A DNA stretch of 64,000 bases from Epiperipatus broadwayi (GCA_028023455.1 JAQFVV010006653.1:188001-252000); one strand, 5' to 3'. Positions 47,131 to 57,910 are shown, counted from the first letter of the stretch. A program made the numbers and translations. The notes: generated by a model from the sequence alone, not told the origin.

Positions 47131-48721
47131 TAATATAATCTTCAATAGCTTCTCTTCCTCTTTCCTTCATTATTTTTGCTTTTCTAATATATAACATATA
47201 ATAACCACATTTCACTCTTTTTACACTTTAAAGCAAAATATATTTATTAATATTACAGTTTTGACTGTTCCTCGCAGTCTTTGTCGGATCTACAAAAATT
47301 TAAACATTATATCAATACAACCATATTTCATACATATATCTATTAAATTGTTACAATTTTATCAACTTAATTATTAACATAACTTTATTCATTTTATGCA
47401 TTTTATGGAGACAGGTCATAAATTAAAAAAAGAATATTAGAATGATAAGTTATGCAAGTAGTAGGAGGGATAGAAAAATAAGGGAGGCAATATTAATAAA
47501 GAAGATAAATCCAAATATTAATAGAGAAAGTGGTTTAAAAACTAACTTAGTATAAAAATAAATAAAATAGACAGTGAAAACTAATAAGAAATAAATAAGT
47601 AGTTTGTATAATAGATAATAGAAGAAACTGTATATAGATAAAAAAGAAATTAGAATGTATTATGGGATAGAAAATGGTGGAGGAAGGAAAGTTTTAAGAT
47701 AATAAGTAATATTTACTGAGGCTATAACCTCAATAATATGCGTGTAAAAATGTGATAGTAGGGGCCTCTACAGGTGTTTTAACCACAAGCTTATGTTATG
47801 GAAGAAAAGAGGGGAACTCTCTTTACTTCAACCTACTTTCTATTTAAATAGGTGAAGCTGAAGCGGTTAGATCTGCGAGCGTGAAGCTATTCGATACTTC
47901 ACTGATTAAGTCTACATTTCTTATTACACATTAATACTCGTGAAATCTTTCGATTTATGAGTCAATGGAAAAATTTTATAGTTAGAAATCTATTATTAAG
48001 TAATTTAAAGTTGTAATTATAAATTTATTAAACGCACATTGATTACGTAAGTAATATTTACTGTAGCTATAACCTCGATAATATGCATTTTTACACACAT
48101 ATTATCGAGGTCATAGCCTCAGTAAATATTACTTATGTAATCAATGTGCGTTTAATAAATTTATAAGTAGATAATAAGGTAAGAAATAAAATAAAAATAC
48201 ATATAATAACTAAAATAATTTTATAAAAAATAAGTAAATGGAAGAAGCAGAAATAAAATATGGGTAAAATGGAATTAAGGAATGGAATAAGATAATTAAA
48301 AATTAAGATAATAGATGAAATGTAAAATAAGGTTAAATTTATGAATATAGTAATATGTAAAATAAGGTTAAATATATGAATATAGTAATATAAGAAAGAT
48401 TTCATTAATATTACATTGAATTTATAAAATTAAAACAAAAGAAAAAAGGTGAATAAATATAAATATGATAATAAATAAGAATAGAAATAAAGGGTAAAGT
48501 CGATTTTAGAGTTATATAATAAGTTTTATGAATAAAGTTATGTTAATAATTAAGTTGATAAAATTGTAACAATTTAATAGATATATGTATGAAATATGGT
48601 TGTAGTGCTATAATGTTTAAATTTTTGTAGATATGATGAAGACTGCTAAACAGTCGAAACTGTAATGTTAATAAATATATTTTGCTTTAAAGTGTAAAAG
48701 AGTGGAATGTGGTTATTATAT
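47131..48721. mobile_element. Long family A foldback element, 1.59 kb, 14-bp target duplication
   Basis: GTTAATAAAAACTA lies at 47117-47130 and 48722-48735. The arms of about 200 bp (47185-47395 and 48525-48720) are inverted copies containing the family A module. On the plus strand at 48636-48665 it reads GATGAAGACTGCTAAACAGTCGAAACTGT without a break. On the minus strand at 47253-47290 it is more diverged. The interior holds a further palindrome (48020-48165) and a related block at 47702-47750. No reverse transcriptase or transposase is recognisable. Confidence 0.75.
48020..48165. repeat. Near-perfect 146-bp palindrome inside the long foldback
   Basis: AAATTTATTAAACGCACATTG and its mirror bound two arms of about 68 bp, with a spacer of only a few bases near 48088-48098. 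The inner half (AGTAATATTTACTG through AATATGC) recurs once at 47702-47742. The palindrome may be a separate MITE-like insertion in the element. A transcript would form one long hairpin. Confidence 0.75.
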
Positions 48722-49080
48722 GTTAATAAAAACTACAGAACAGTAGAAGATATTGTAGGATATGGAAAGCATTTTAACCAATCAGTTAAATTGTAATTAC
48801 TCAGCTTTTTTTAATTTTTTCTGACTTTGAATACTGATTAGCAATTTGGAATCCCGAACAGAAGCTGGTTTTTTTTTTTAAATGACTCTTAACAAATTTT
48901 TGAGATATATTTGTATTATCAAGTTTTTTTTCTTTCTATCATGACATCCTTCATTTCAACTCTATCTCCCTTATCATTATTTTTAATAATAGTCTAAATC
49001 GTCTTTTTTTTTTTACAACACATTTTAAGTATATAAATGTAAATCATTATCAAGTATTAATTTTTCATTACAATCTATAT

Positions 49081-50954
49081 TGTACAACTAGGCAAGTGCT
49101 ACATATTGTAAATAATTTTCTCCAAAATTATTAAAATAAGAATCTTCATAGATAATGCAAAAGTTTTAAAATTAATTTTAAAAAATAAAATCATTGTAGG
49201 ATGGTTACTAGTAAGTAACAAATTAAGTTTCATCAAAGGAAGTAAAGGTTGAATAAAAGAAAAAGGAAAATGTAATTTAGAATAAATTAAGAAAGTGAAA
49301 TTTAGAAAGTTAGTTTTATTATAAAAAATTGCAGTTAGCCCGAAGGGAAATGTAACTTAGAAAAATTAAACTATTAAAAAAAAAAAAAAAAAATCTTAAA
49401 AACTAAAAATCTTTCCATTTATTTAAAATAAAATAAATATATGTGTGCGTAAATAATGTTGATTTTAAATATAAAGAAAATATTAAAATGTGTGTGTGTT
49501 AAAAATAAAATATAAAAGTTAAGTATTAAAATAAAGGAAAGCTAATAATTAAATTTTAAAACTCAAACATTGCTTAATAGATAAGCTGCATAGGAATGGG
49601 ATTAGCAATGGCTACTAATTAACCAATTAAAATCCATAAACAACAGGACTAATCAACAAAAGCAGTGGATGGATTTCAAACAATGAAAATAACTAGTGAG
49701 TTTAAAAAATTAATTAAAAGATAACAAGAAGCTCACCACATAAATAGGGATGAAAATTTTGTCATTCAGTCATTCACGTACCTAGAGTCAATCACCTATT
49801 AGACTTATTTTTCAATGAAGACAATGTGCTGAGCAGAAGTCGGAGCATGTGACAAGCTCCAGCCTTCCTCCGCAAGAACATCAGCAGTCTGCCTGATAGA
49901 AACCATGCCCATCTAGCAATTTGAAGCTGTAATGAATGTCTAACTGCCTGAAATAGAAGGTGCCTGGAACCACAATCATCAGGACCACATCAGAAGCCCA
50001 AAATCCAACCGGTTAGTAAACCACATATGCAGAAGCAAAGAGCAAGAAGCCACAACATTTAAAATCCTATAGGCAACAACATTTTCTTATGCCCATTCCT
50101 AATTTTTTTATATTAATATATAAGTAGCCAATTCAATCTTTGAGTATCTTCAGAGTCAGTATAATAAATGAACTATAGCCAGCCTATAATGAACTATAGT
50201 ATGTGCAGGTTCACATACTTTGTAAAGTATCAAATAAATAGTTTCAAAGCTTTTAAATCATGAAATAATTAGCTGTAAGTCCAATGTTGTGTACGTTTCA
50301 TACATATAGTGCTAATTGTTATTGTATGTTTTATTAAGAGTGTGGTTATCATATATAAAATCATTGTTTATTTAATTAAAAAAAATTTAAATTAGTTTAT
50401 AAATTATATTAAACATTTTATTTAAAATAAAGTATTTGTCTGTCAATCACAGTCAGTCAATTCTTTAATTATACCACTAAGAACAATTTAGCAAAGAAGT
50501 TACACACACAGTTTATTTCATTTGTTTTCATTGAGCTAGTTTGGAATTTATCAGGCACTGAGTTAGTAGTGTCATCCAGAGTATGTTAGTTACTGCTTGT
50601 AATTAACTGGCACCTGAAGTTTACTTCAAAATAAATAAAGTAATTTAAATGACAGGGTTTGAATTCAGCAGTCAAGAAATTCTGTAACCTGGAAATATGG
50701 CTGTAGGTTATATTTTGGGTAACCTCAGTCTGGCTACAGGTATCTCTGGTATTGTGCTTCTCTGCCTGAGGAATCGGGTGCTGTAATATTTAAATTGCAG
50801 CTGGAAGAGATCGAATCTGTGATAAATAATTGTATCATATTTTTATATATAAAAGGACATCAACAATTTGTTTATAATGTTTCACAATTTTGTTTATATT
50901 AAAGAATCAAAAATATAGATTTTTTTTTTAAAATTTCATCTCCTACCCAGTTCA
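49081..50954 (+). repeat. 5' LTR
   Basis: It starts TGTACAACTAGGCAAGTGC and ends CCCAGTTCA. It aligns along its length with 53760-56950, except for the 1.2-kb insertion in the latter and small indels. Shared landmarks include CATCAAAGGAA-TAAAGGTTG, AGACTTATTTTTCAATGAA, GACAAGCTCCAGCCTTCCT, GTTTGTCTGTCAATCAC-like and GACAGGGTTTGAATTCAGCAG blocks. It has no insertion, so it serves as the empty-site control for the family E insertion. Confidence 0.85.
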
Positions 50955-50956
50955 AA

Positions 50957-50974
50957 TGGCACCCAATGGCGGGC
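50957..50974 (+). promoter_or_regulatory. Primer-binding site
   Basis: TGGCACCCAATGGCGGGC starts two bases after the 5' LTR. It resembles the TGGCGCCCAACG-type site complementary to the 3' end of a lysine tRNA, with about four changes. Its position and TGG start support use as the minus-strand primer site. Confidence 0.6.
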
Positions 50975-51160
50975 AGAACTGTCATATATGACAGTAATTA
51001 ATCATATGTCAAATAGAATTAAAAAATAAAAATTTAAAGAAATGCTAAGTTGCATAATTGTAAGTAAGATGGTATGATTTAAATCAAAGAATTGACTGAA
51101 ACAATATTTTTTCTTTTAAATGAAAAGAAAGTAAAGACAGATTTTTGGATGGATTTAGGG

Positions 51161-51601
51161 CAGGGGTGGGCAAATAGTGGCCTGAGTGCCACATGCGGCC
51201 CGCTAATAGTTTATGTGGTCCACCAAGACAATCAGAAAAATCCACCTTGGACTGAGATTTCCTTCCTGTTGCATGACCGAATATTCATGTTGTATTTTTT
51301 ACTAGGATGGCCACATCAATACACATGTGCAGTGTAGAGACAATGTGCAGTGCTTTTCCAGTTGATCTGGTTAATTTCAATTTTTTTTTTGCATTAGCAA
51401 ATTATATACATTTCCAACTTTAGTGAAACCATGAACGCTCCAAAAAAATGCAAAATCGGTAATGAATGTCATGTGTTTATACAGGGAATAAAGCAGTGTG
51501 TTTATTGGGTCATGAAAAAAAGGTATGGCCCTCCACTAATCTTCGCTTCCACAAAGTGGCCCCTGATGTGGCCCCTGAACCAAAACAATTGCCCAGCCCT
51601 G
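51161..51601 (+). mobile_element. hAT-type deletion derivative with 8-bp target duplication
   Basis: The left end starts CAGGGGTGGGCAAA and the right end, inverted, CAGGGCTGGGCAAT. Both continue into GGCC-rich sequence typical of hAT termini. ATTTAGGG flanks it at 51153-51160 and 51602-51609, the 8-bp duplication expected of hAT. Near 51431-51520 an open stretch starting MNAPKKCKIGNE-HVF resembles the N-terminus of ZBED/GTF2IRD2-like hAT transposases. The rest of the transposase is deleted, so it is an internally deleted, non-autonomous copy. It sits in the interior of the LTR element and is therefore younger than it. Confidence 0.85.
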
Positions 51602-51862
51602 ATTTAGGGCATTGAGGATGGGTAGAAAAAAAGAACAAGGGGTTGGAGTCAGTTGTATGTTTTGGTTTAGGAGAATAAATAAACTAATAATATTTTGTGA
51701 TTTTTTGAATGCAAAGAGATAATAGATATTGTGTTTAATTGTATTTGCGGTTAAAAAAAGTACAGTATAACAATTGATAAAGAAATGGAGCCAGAAGAAA
51801 GCCCAATATTTTTTTAAAATTCCCAAATAGTAGAGAAAGAAGAGATATCTGAGACATGGATA

Positions 51863-52066
51863 ATGATGGAAACAATACTGAGAAGAATGGAAGAAATGTG
51901 TCAGAAATTCAAGCAGAGTCAGCTAGAGCTCAAAGCAGAAATGAAGGAAGAAATTAATGCAGTCAAATTAGAAATGATTGGAGAAATGAAGGTAATGAGG
52001 GTTGAAATAATGGGGAAAGTAGAGAGAAGTCATAGCCATAGAAGCCATAGAAAAAGAGTTGAATGA
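51863..52066 (+). CDS. Charged coiled-coil ORF, possible gag-like product of the LTR element
   Basis: The 67-codon frame opens METILRRMEEMCQKFKQ and continues with repeated KAEMKEE and KLEMIGEMK units, then a basic HSHRSHRKR end. Met/Leu/Ile recur at heptad spacing, so a coiled coil is likely. Its place soon after the primer-binding region fits an N-terminal Gag or spacer protein, and similar charged coiled coils are seen in such positions in other retroelements. No capsid or zinc-knuckle motif is visible. A second short charged ORF follows at 52097-52315 after a stop, probably the continuation of the same broken frame. Confidence 0.4.
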   Translation: MMETILRRMEEMCQKFKQSQLELKAEMKEEINAVKLEMIGEMKVMRVEIMGKVERSHSHRSHRKRVE

Positions 52067-52427
52067 AGAAACCAGGAAAGTGTCATAGTAGAAGATATGA
52101 AAGACCTGAGACATGAGACGGAACAAGATAGCATTAGAACAGACAAGGTAGAAGTAAGGATAGAGATAAGCAGAGATAAGATACAGATAGATAGTGGAGA
52201 AGATAATGTAGTGGAAAAATTTGAAAATGCCGGTCAAGATATAGAAGAAAGCTATAAATTAAAGATAGAAAATAATATAAAAAAATTTTCATCAAAGCAA
52301 TATAATTTCAAATAAGAAATAGAAGCCATCTACAGTGCAATCTTATTCAATATGCTCAAAAGGACTGTAGAAAAGGAATTTATTTCCATTCCCTGTTATC
52401 AATGCAATCAGTAAGAAAATAAGATAG

Positions 52428-52577
52428 TTTGAAGAACTGTGGAGTTTTGCTCTGAAAAAAGGGTTTCTGATTTACGAGGCAGAAAATAGAACAGAATGGG
52501 AAAGAGACAAGGCAACAAATTATAAGCGATGGATAGACAAAAGGGAAAAGGTAATTTATATTAGAGTTAGTAAGTAG
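52428..52577 (+). pseudogene. Broken ORF segment in the LTR element interior
   Basis: Fifty codons are open in this frame: FEELWSFALKKGFLIYEAEN, followed by an EWERDKATNYKRW and a basic end. The composition is clearly protein-like, with aromatic and charged residues in regular alternation. It probably continues the element's own protein after frame breaks. No family recognised. Confidence 0.35.
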
Positions 52578-53744
52578 AAAAAAAGAGCTGCCTGACCGAG
52601 CATAATTGACATTAATCGGCCGGAAAGAAACAAAGGACCGGAAGTTGATTATGAGGTTAACAAAAACTTTTGACATAAGTGATAAACCTGAATCAGAGAA
52701 TTCGTTATGTAAAACTAAAATAATAAATTTAAAAAAAAAGGTGAAATGTTTTCAGAAAATAATGATAATGGAGGCATCACAGAATAAAAGAATTTTTTTC
52801 ATGCTGCACATATTGGTAATAAAAAAAAGAAGGTCTTCGTAAATAAATGGGTCAAATTAATGATTTAATGTTATATTCGTAGGAATAAGTAAGTGAATAA
52901 AATAATGGAAATACATAGAATAAAATCAAGATAAATAAAAATAAAATATCTGTAGAAAAATAATAAAGGATTTAGCATAATAAAATAAAATAGTTTTTGA
53001 ATACACGCAGGTTAATAAAAGTTAAATAAATAGGTTGAAATAATATTCGTAAGGGTTAATAAATAAATAAATAATATAAATGAAATAAATTTAAGTTACA
53101 TTAGGAGTGTAGAAGGGATTGTAATTAAAAGAAAGGAGGGTAGGAAGTATAATATTGAGTTTTAGGGAAGAAGTAAAAATGTAAAGCTGTAGGCTGGATG
53201 AAAATAGTACCCATAACGGACTATCAGGGGAAAATATTCTCAAGGTGAGGATTCTCAGAAAGTTTTGAGCCCATCCATTATTTTTATATAAAATTTTTAC
53301 ACTGGGGATAACCAGAATAAGCCATGGATCTCTTCTTTGGGGGAGAGTCCCCATATTTCATATATTATTTCTAAAGCATAAGCTAAATTGGTCAGGCAAG
53401 AAATCCTGCCATTCGCAGCAATCTTTTCTTTTCCCAACATCCAGTAGGAAAAACCGGCAGATGAAGCTTCATTTCACATGCATGTAAGTTGGTATAAGCC
53501 AGAAAACTCTGCATCTGTCTCATCTTAAAATCCCTGACTCACCAGAAAGGAGTGCTGTTCTCATGATCGTCATTCAGTACAAGATGACTGAAAGCAATGT
53601 TGTCAGTCTGAAAAAAAGAAAAGTATAATCAAAAAAAAAGATTGCCCTCAGTAGAAAGAAACTTACAAAAAAAATTAATGGAAATAGTTCAAATTGTTAA
53701 GGAAATTATTAGAGATAAAATGGTCAAAAAGATACATTTTACTC

Positions 53745-53759
53745 TTGTTGGGGGAGTGG
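53745..53759 (+). promoter_or_regulatory. Polypurine tract
   Basis: GTTGGGGGAGTGG lies immediately before the TGTAATG start of the 3' LTR, the expected position of the plus-strand primer. Confidence 0.55.
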
Positions 53760-54144
53760 TGTAATGTACCGCTAGACAAGTGCTACATAATAATTTTGTC
53801 CAAAATTATTAAAATAAGAATCTTCATAGATTACACAAAAGTTTTAAAATTAATTTGAAAAAATAAAATCTTTGCAGTATCAGTTACTAGTAAATGACAA
53901 ACTAAGTTTCATCAAAGGAAATAAAGGTTGAATAAAAGAAAAAAAAGAGAAAATATAATTAGAATAAATTAAGAAAGTGGTATTTAGAATGTTAGTTTTA
54001 TAACTGAAACACAGGCTTATTACATACCTGTGTCTATATATGTAATATATAGGGTATACGAGCACAGACTTTTACATGACCCACCATTCTTCACTCTATC
54101 TAATAATACTGATACACTCAAGCAATATATGCTGAAAAAATAAA

Positions 54145-54203
54145 TAATCAACAATATATGTATTTCATGCTAAACCAGCAATCATCAGTTGGTCCAGATT
54201 ATC
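54145..54203 (-). ncRNA. Family E hammerhead motif, inverted copy
   Basis: ACCAA, CTGATGA, TTGCT, loop GGTTT, AGCAT, GAAA, TACATATA, TTGTT, GATTAT. Both core boxes are intact. One mismatch weakens inner stem I, and the first pair of stem II is T-T. Confidence 0.6.
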
Positions 54204-54569
54204 ATCTCCCACACATATATACTATAAGTGCACAGATATATATTAAGATAGACAAACTTCATACTTTAATGGATAGGCTCCAATCTACTACACACTCCAA
54301 CTCTTCAACCGTCCATCCAATTGAAAATCTGATGGTGGAATGTTCAAAGGCCACTCTGAGACTGAGATTCTTGTCACACCCATGTTGACCTAAGGTCAAT
54401 ATGAACCCCACATGTACAGGACATAATCCATTTAATACATCAGATTTTCAATTGGATGGACGGTTGAATAGTTGGAGTGTGTAGTAGATTGGAGTCGTTC
54501 CATTAAATTATGAAGTTTGTCTATCTTAATATATATCTGAGCACTTATAGTATATATGTGTGGGAGATG

Positions 54570-54628
54570 ATAATCTGGACCAACTGATGATTGCTGGTTT
54601 AGCATGAAATACATATATTGGTGATTAT
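54570..54628 (+). ncRNA. Family E hammerhead ribozyme motif, best conserved
   Basis: Stem I pairs ACCAA (54579-54583) with TTGGT (54618-54622) and ATAATC (54570-54575) with GATTAT (54623-54628), around a TGG bulge. CTGATGA is at 54584-54590. Stem II is TGCT/AGCA with a T-T mismatch at its foot, loop GGTTT. GAAA is at 54606-54609. Stem III pairs ATA (54609-54611) with TAT (54614-54616) around CA. The cleavage position is after A 54617. Every hammerhead element is present; only the first stem II pair deviates. Other copies have the canonical G there, so the ancestor was probably fully canonical. Confidence 0.7.
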
Positions 54629-55042
54629 TTATCTTTTCAGCATATATTGCTTGAGTGTATCAGTATTATTAGATAGAGTGGAGAATGGTGGGTCGTGTGA
54701 AAGTCTGTGCTCATATACCCTATATATTACATATATAGACACAGGTATGTAATAAGCCTGTGTTTCAGTTATTACATTATAGAGATGTATGACCATCCTT
54801 GCATATGTATTAAATGGATTATGTCCTGTATATGTGGGGTTCAGATTGACCTTAGGTTAACATGGGTTTGACAAGAATTTCAGCCTCAGGGTGGCCTTTC
54901 AGCATTCCACCATCAGATTTTCAATTGGATGGATGGTTGAAGAGTTGGAGTGTGTAGTAGATTGGAGCCTGTCCATTAGAGTATGAAGTTTGTCTTTCTT
55001 AATATATATCTGAGCACTTATAGTATATATGTGTGGGAGATG

Positions 55043-55101
55043 ATAATCTGGACCAACTGATGATTGCTGGTTTAGCATGAAATACATATATTGGTGTTTA
55101 T
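55043..55101 (+). ncRNA. Family E hammerhead motif, second direct copy
   Basis: Identical to the copy 473 bases upstream through the core, stem II and stem III. The outer stem I partner is GTTTAT instead of GATTAT. Two direct copies of a self-cleaving motif would release the 473-base unit between them. Confidence 0.65.
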
Positions 55102-56950
55102 TTATCTTTTCAGCATATATTGCTCGAGTGTATCAGTATTATTAGAGTGGAGAGTGGTGGGTTGTGTGAAGGTCTGTGCTCATATATCCAATGTTAGTTT
55201 TATTACAAGAAAATGCAGTTAGCCTGAGGGGGGATGTAACTTTTAAAAAAATTAAACTATTTAAAAAAACCCTTAAAAATTAAAAATCTCTTTCCATTTA
55301 TTTAAAATAAAATAAATATATGTGTGTGTAAATAATGTTGATTTTAAATATAAAGAAAATAATAAAATGTGTGTGTGTTAAAAATAAAATATGAAAGTTA
55401 AGTATTAAAATAAAGGAAAGCTCATAATTAAAATTTAAAACTCAAAGATTGCTTAATAGATAAGTTGCATAGGAATGGGATTAGCAGTGGCTACTAATTA
55501 ATTAAAATCCATAAACAACAGGACTAATTAAAATGCTTCTTATCCAAAATTTAATCAACAAAAGCAGTGGACAGATTTTGAACAATGAAAATAACTAGTG
55601 GGTTTAAAAAATTAATTAAAAGATAACAATAAGATCATCACATAAATAGGGCTGAAAATTTCATCATTCAGTCATTCATGTATCTAGAGTCAATCACCTA
55701 TTAGACTTATTTTTCAATGAATACAATGTCTGCTGTGCAGAAGTTGGAGCACGCGACAAGCTCCAGCCTTCCTTCACAAGAGCATAAGCAGTCTGCCTGA
55801 TAGAAACCATGACCATCTAATAAATTGAAGCCACCAGGAATGTTTAACTACCTGAAATAGAAGTAGCCCATATCCGCAATCATCAGGACCACATCAAAAG
55901 CCTAAAATCCAACCGGTTGGTAAACCACACATGCAGCAGCAAAGAGCAAGAAGTCACAATGTTTAAAATCCTATAGGTAACAACATTTTCTTATGCCTAT
56001 TCCTAAATTTTTTATATTAATCTATAAGTAGCCATTAAAATCTTTTGTGTATCTCCAGAGTCAGTTTAATAAATGAACTCTATAGCCAGCATATAATGAA
56101 CTTTAGTATGTGTGAGTTCGCATACTTTCTAAAGTATCAAATAAATAGTTACAGAGCTTTCAAATCATGAAATAATTAACTGTAAGTCTAATGTTGTGTG
56201 CACTCCATACATATAGTGCTATATTTCATTGTTATTGTATGTTTTATTAAGAGTGTGGTTATCATATATAAAATCATTGATTATTTAATTTAAAAAAAAT
56301 TTAAATTAGTTTATAAATTATATTAAACATTTTATTTAAAATAAAGTATTTGTCTGTCAATCACTGTCGGTCAATTCTTTAATTATACCACTAAGAACAA
56401 TTTAGCAAAGAAGTTAGACATGTAGTTTATTCCATTTGTTTTCATTGAGCTAGTTTGGGAGTTATCAGACACTGAGTTAGTAGTGTCATCCAGAGTATGT
56501 TAGGTACTTCTTGTAATTAACTGGTGCCTGACGTTTACTTCAAAATAAATAAAGTACTTTAAATGACAGGGTTTGAATTCAGCAGTGAAGTTCTGTAACC
56601 TGGAAATATGGTTGTAGATTATACTTTGTGTAACCTCAGTCTGGCTACAGGTAACTCTGGTTTGTGCTTCTCTGCCTGAGGGATCGTGTGCTGTAATTTA
56701 AATTGCAGCTGGAAGAGATCGAATTTGTGATAAATAATTGTATCCTATTTTTATATATAAAAGGAAGTGGTGCTGTAATTTATATTGCAGCTAGAAGAGA
56801 TCGAATTTGTGATAAATAATTGTATCCTATTTTTATATATAAAAGGAAGTCAACGATTTGTTTATAATGTTTCACAATTTTGTTTATATTAAAGAGTAGA
56901 AAATTTTATAGATATATTTTTTTTAATTCAAACTTCTCCCACCTGGTTCA

Positions 56951-57440
56951 ATACCAATAACATCACATTAGTTTTTCATTTGCTTCCAAGAGTAGTTTTC
57001 TTTTCATCTTAAGCCTTAAGGCTTTTTTTTTAATTTTGGAATATAAGTTTGAATAATATAAAGAAATAGTGGAGTTACTAGATACTTAAATGCATTAGTT
57101 CCAATGTTGAACTCCTAGTCCTTATTAATATGATTACTCAAACTAACAATAGATGACTTTTAGAATAGTATGAAGAGAACAAGATCATTTTATAATGTTA
57201 TTGATTATAGAATAGTTCTGAAATTGGCATAAAACATCAGGTGAATATCTATGTATTCTAATATTTATAACTATACAAATAAATTTAACTCAGGTTTAAA
57301 CCTTATGTTTTTTTCCAATTTCATGTGATTGCTTGGAGACTATAATGAAGTAAAAAGTGGCTCTAGACATCTAATTGAATGATAATCCTCACATTTTTTT
57401 TTATTAAGAAATGAATTTATTTTGAAGGGCTACATGAATT
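56951..57440. other. No feature seen
   Basis: A/T-rich flank of the LTR element, no supported features. Confidence 0.4.
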
Positions 57441-57474
57441 ATAGTACATAATATTACTTGAAATTAAGAATTCA

Positions 57475-57910
57475 TAGGTGTTCCACTGCATGCTTTGCCC
57501 ATACTAGGGACCTGATTGTATTCAGTCCTATGCTTTTGTCTGCACCAGCATACCCCTGTGCAGTTAACTAGAGTTCATGGGGTCCCCAATCATCAATTAT
57601 TGTATAGCTAAACTGATTTATTTATTGCACCCTGACTATTAGATGATTAAGACCAAGGTTTGTCAGATGTATCCCATCACTCTTTGCATTGCAGGAGTGT
57701 TGTCATCCCTTGCAGACATGAACCTGCAAATTTAAAGGACCCACTGATTTCCACAACTTAATCAACCTCAGTGGTGCATTTAGGCCACCATTCGTAGTTA
57801 TCCCATCCATTTCTATAGTTTGGACAGGATTTTAGTAGCACTATTTGGTATGTTGTCTAGAGCCATCTGCTCCCAGGTATCAGAGAACAGCCAAACCAGA
57901 ACAACACCAT
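57475..57910. other. GC-richer island, unrecognised
   Basis: Base composition is clearly higher in G+C than the surroundings. No open frame of useful length exists on either strand and no RNA polymerase III boxes are clear. It is probably an old repeat copy. I cannot assign it. Confidence 0.3.

Larger units (their letters stand above)
54002..55189. mobile_element. Family E composite element with three hammerhead motifs and 14-bp target duplication
   Basis: AATGTTAGTTTTAT flanks it at 53988-54001 and 55190-55203; the 5' LTR has this sequence once, which proves insertion. The left 420 bp is an inverted copy (minus-strand motif at 54145-54203). Two plus-strand units follow, with motifs at 54570-54628 and 55043-55101. 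The distance between the two predicted cleavage sites is 473 bases, the presumed monomer length. Ends with ACACAGG/CCTGTGT hairpins lie near 54005-54035 and 54740-54770. There is no coding capacity: the repeated 62-codon ORFs are translations of the motif region. Confidence 0.9.
49081..56950 (+). mobile_element. LTR retrotransposon with 1.9-kb LTRs and short interior
   Basis: Two direct copies of a sequence of about 1.9 kb (49081-50954 and 53760-56950, the second enlarged by an insertion) flank 2.8 kb. Both copies start TGTA and end TTCA. A primer-binding-like sequence follows the first LTR and a purine-rich tract precedes the second, so the element reads on the plus strand. Flanking tetramers ATAT and ATAC are near-matching target copies. 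The interior has short coiled-coil and basic ORFs but no recognisable protease, reverse transcriptase or integrase. That makes it a non-autonomous element with unusually long LTRs relative to its interior. The superfamily is not assignable. Confidence 0.85.
53760..56950 (+). repeat. 3' LTR, enlarged by a family E insertion
   Basis: It starts TGTAATGTACCGCTAGACAAGTGC and ends ACCTGGTTCA. It contains a family E element at 54002-55189 that the 5' LTR lacks, and a duplication of 82 bp (56689-56770 and 56771-56852) also absent from the 5' LTR. Without these it would be about 1.9 kb, like its partner. Confidence 0.85.

Noticed and set aside
48133-48405. Minus-strand 90-codon hydrophobic ORF resembling a membrane protein
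   Set aside because: The Ile/Phe/Leu-rich composition follows directly from A/T-rich sequence inside a foldback element, and there are no conserved motifs.
54158-55087. Three nearly identical 60-76-codon ORFs as a small protein family
   Set aside because: They are translations of the repeated hammerhead region of family E on both strands. The sequence is constrained by RNA structure and repetition, with no sign of coding.
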